Shown here piece by piece: positions 63,497 through 64,000 of a stretch of 64,000 bases of DNA; positions within the stretch are counted from its first letter, which is position 1; the number at the start of each line of letters is the position of its first letter. The notes under the pieces were generated by a model. It saw nothing but the letters and a program-made list of their open reading frames with translations. It was not told the origin of the DNA and searched no databases. A program made the translations under genes and the position numbers. Source of the DNA: Cacajao melanocephalus. Its lineage: Eukaryota; Chordata; Mammalia; Primates; Pitheciidae. The DNA lies in assembly GCA_963573385.1 (NCBI GenBank), contig CAUYLG010070457.1, positions 1 through 64,000 on the forward strand, read 5' to 3'.

Positions 63497-64000
63497 CTAC
63501 CTCATCCCTTTCTTTCTTACTTTTGAATAAAATTAAATGTCTTATAGTGGTTCCGTCTGCATATTCAAATGGAGGACGGGGAGAGTACTAACTGGATATC
63601 TCATATCCCTCGTCACTTTTTTTCTGAAGAAAAACATATGATAACATGAGTTTATACACATAGTTGCCTCATTTGAACCTATTTACATGGATAAAATTAG
63701 ATTTGCCAGCTCCTTCAGAAAGGGGTAGATACACTTTCCATGTTTGTTTGAAAACTTTTCAGGCACTTTGTGGAAACAGTTTTTGGTGAAAATATAACAC
63801 TTACTGAATAAGTGAAGGAACTTTTTTGTTTTCTGAGATTATTAAAAAAGCCAAAAGTCTGAATGCTCTCAGTGCCCTGTGGAAGCGCACGCTCATGCTC
63901 CCCTTGGGAGGTGCCACGTTATTCATTAGACACCTTCTTGGCTCTCTGTCAGTGCAGGCTGCAAGGAATGGTGAACTATTAACTTCCAGTGACAAGAAGT
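63497..64000. other. No gene or repeat recognised
   Basis: Unique-looking sequence to the window edge. A 64-codon minus frame at 63801-63995 has no family. Confidence 0.4.

Overview
This window looks like primate, most likely human, non-coding nuclear DNA. The evidence is the mix of interspersed repeats: dimeric Alu elements of J, S and Y/Sc type, L1 3' ends of primate and older mammalian type, MaLR-type LTRs (MST/MLT1), L2, MIR, hAT and Tigger DNA transposons, and a processed U6 snRNA copy. The sequence is AT-rich and CpG-poor. I found no host protein-coding exon with a credible reading frame, and no functional RNA gene. Family names were assigned by eye from remembered consensus features, so superfamily calls are firmer than subfamily calls.

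Layout. 1-2.5 kb: 3' end of a decayed L1 (ORF2 reverse-transcriptase core to 3' UTR). 2.5-9.6 kb: mostly unique DNA with L2, an Alu, an MLT1-type LTR and a CA/TG hairpin. 9.6-11.6 kb: minus-strand MaLR LTR, then an older L1 split by an Alu. 11.6-19 kb: unique DNA with L2, MLT1, MIR, an Alu monomer and a full Alu. 19-22.6 kb: hAT element directly abutted by an L1, then MIR and a second L1 with a clear target-site duplication. 23.7-25.2 kb: ERVL-type internal remnant, possibly followed by its LTR. 28.4-30.3 kb: minus-strand L1 split by a solo LTR with a 5-bp duplication. 30.6-39 kb: MLT1 LTR, MIRs, Alus and a long repeat-poor stretch. 40.2-43.1 kb: an old LINE and an L2, each broken up by Alus. 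43-46 kb: mostly unique, with a local CpG-rich patch. 45.9-48.1 kb: two inverted copies of an unassigned ~215-bp sequence around an Alu, a twin-primed L1 and an LTR. 50.45-51.53 kb: a U6-L1 chimeric retrogene with a perfect 17-bp target-site duplication. 53.5-55 kb: an L2 into which two MaLR LTRs were inserted tail to tail. 55.3-56.4 kb: three Alus in a row, two of them splitting a MIR. 56.6-57 kb: Tigger-like element. 59.5-64 kb: old LINE, MER5-like, L1, MIR and an MST LTR.

No genes work together here. The strongest single item is the U6-L1 chimera, a full-length 107-nt U6 copy joined exactly at its 3' T run to an L1 3' end. Its class, formed by template switching during L1 reverse transcription, is already known. 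I see no sign of an undescribed functional system. Other items worth following are the twin-primed L1, the inverted unassigned pair, the CpG-rich patch, and repeat-free blocks that may be conserved regulatory DNA.
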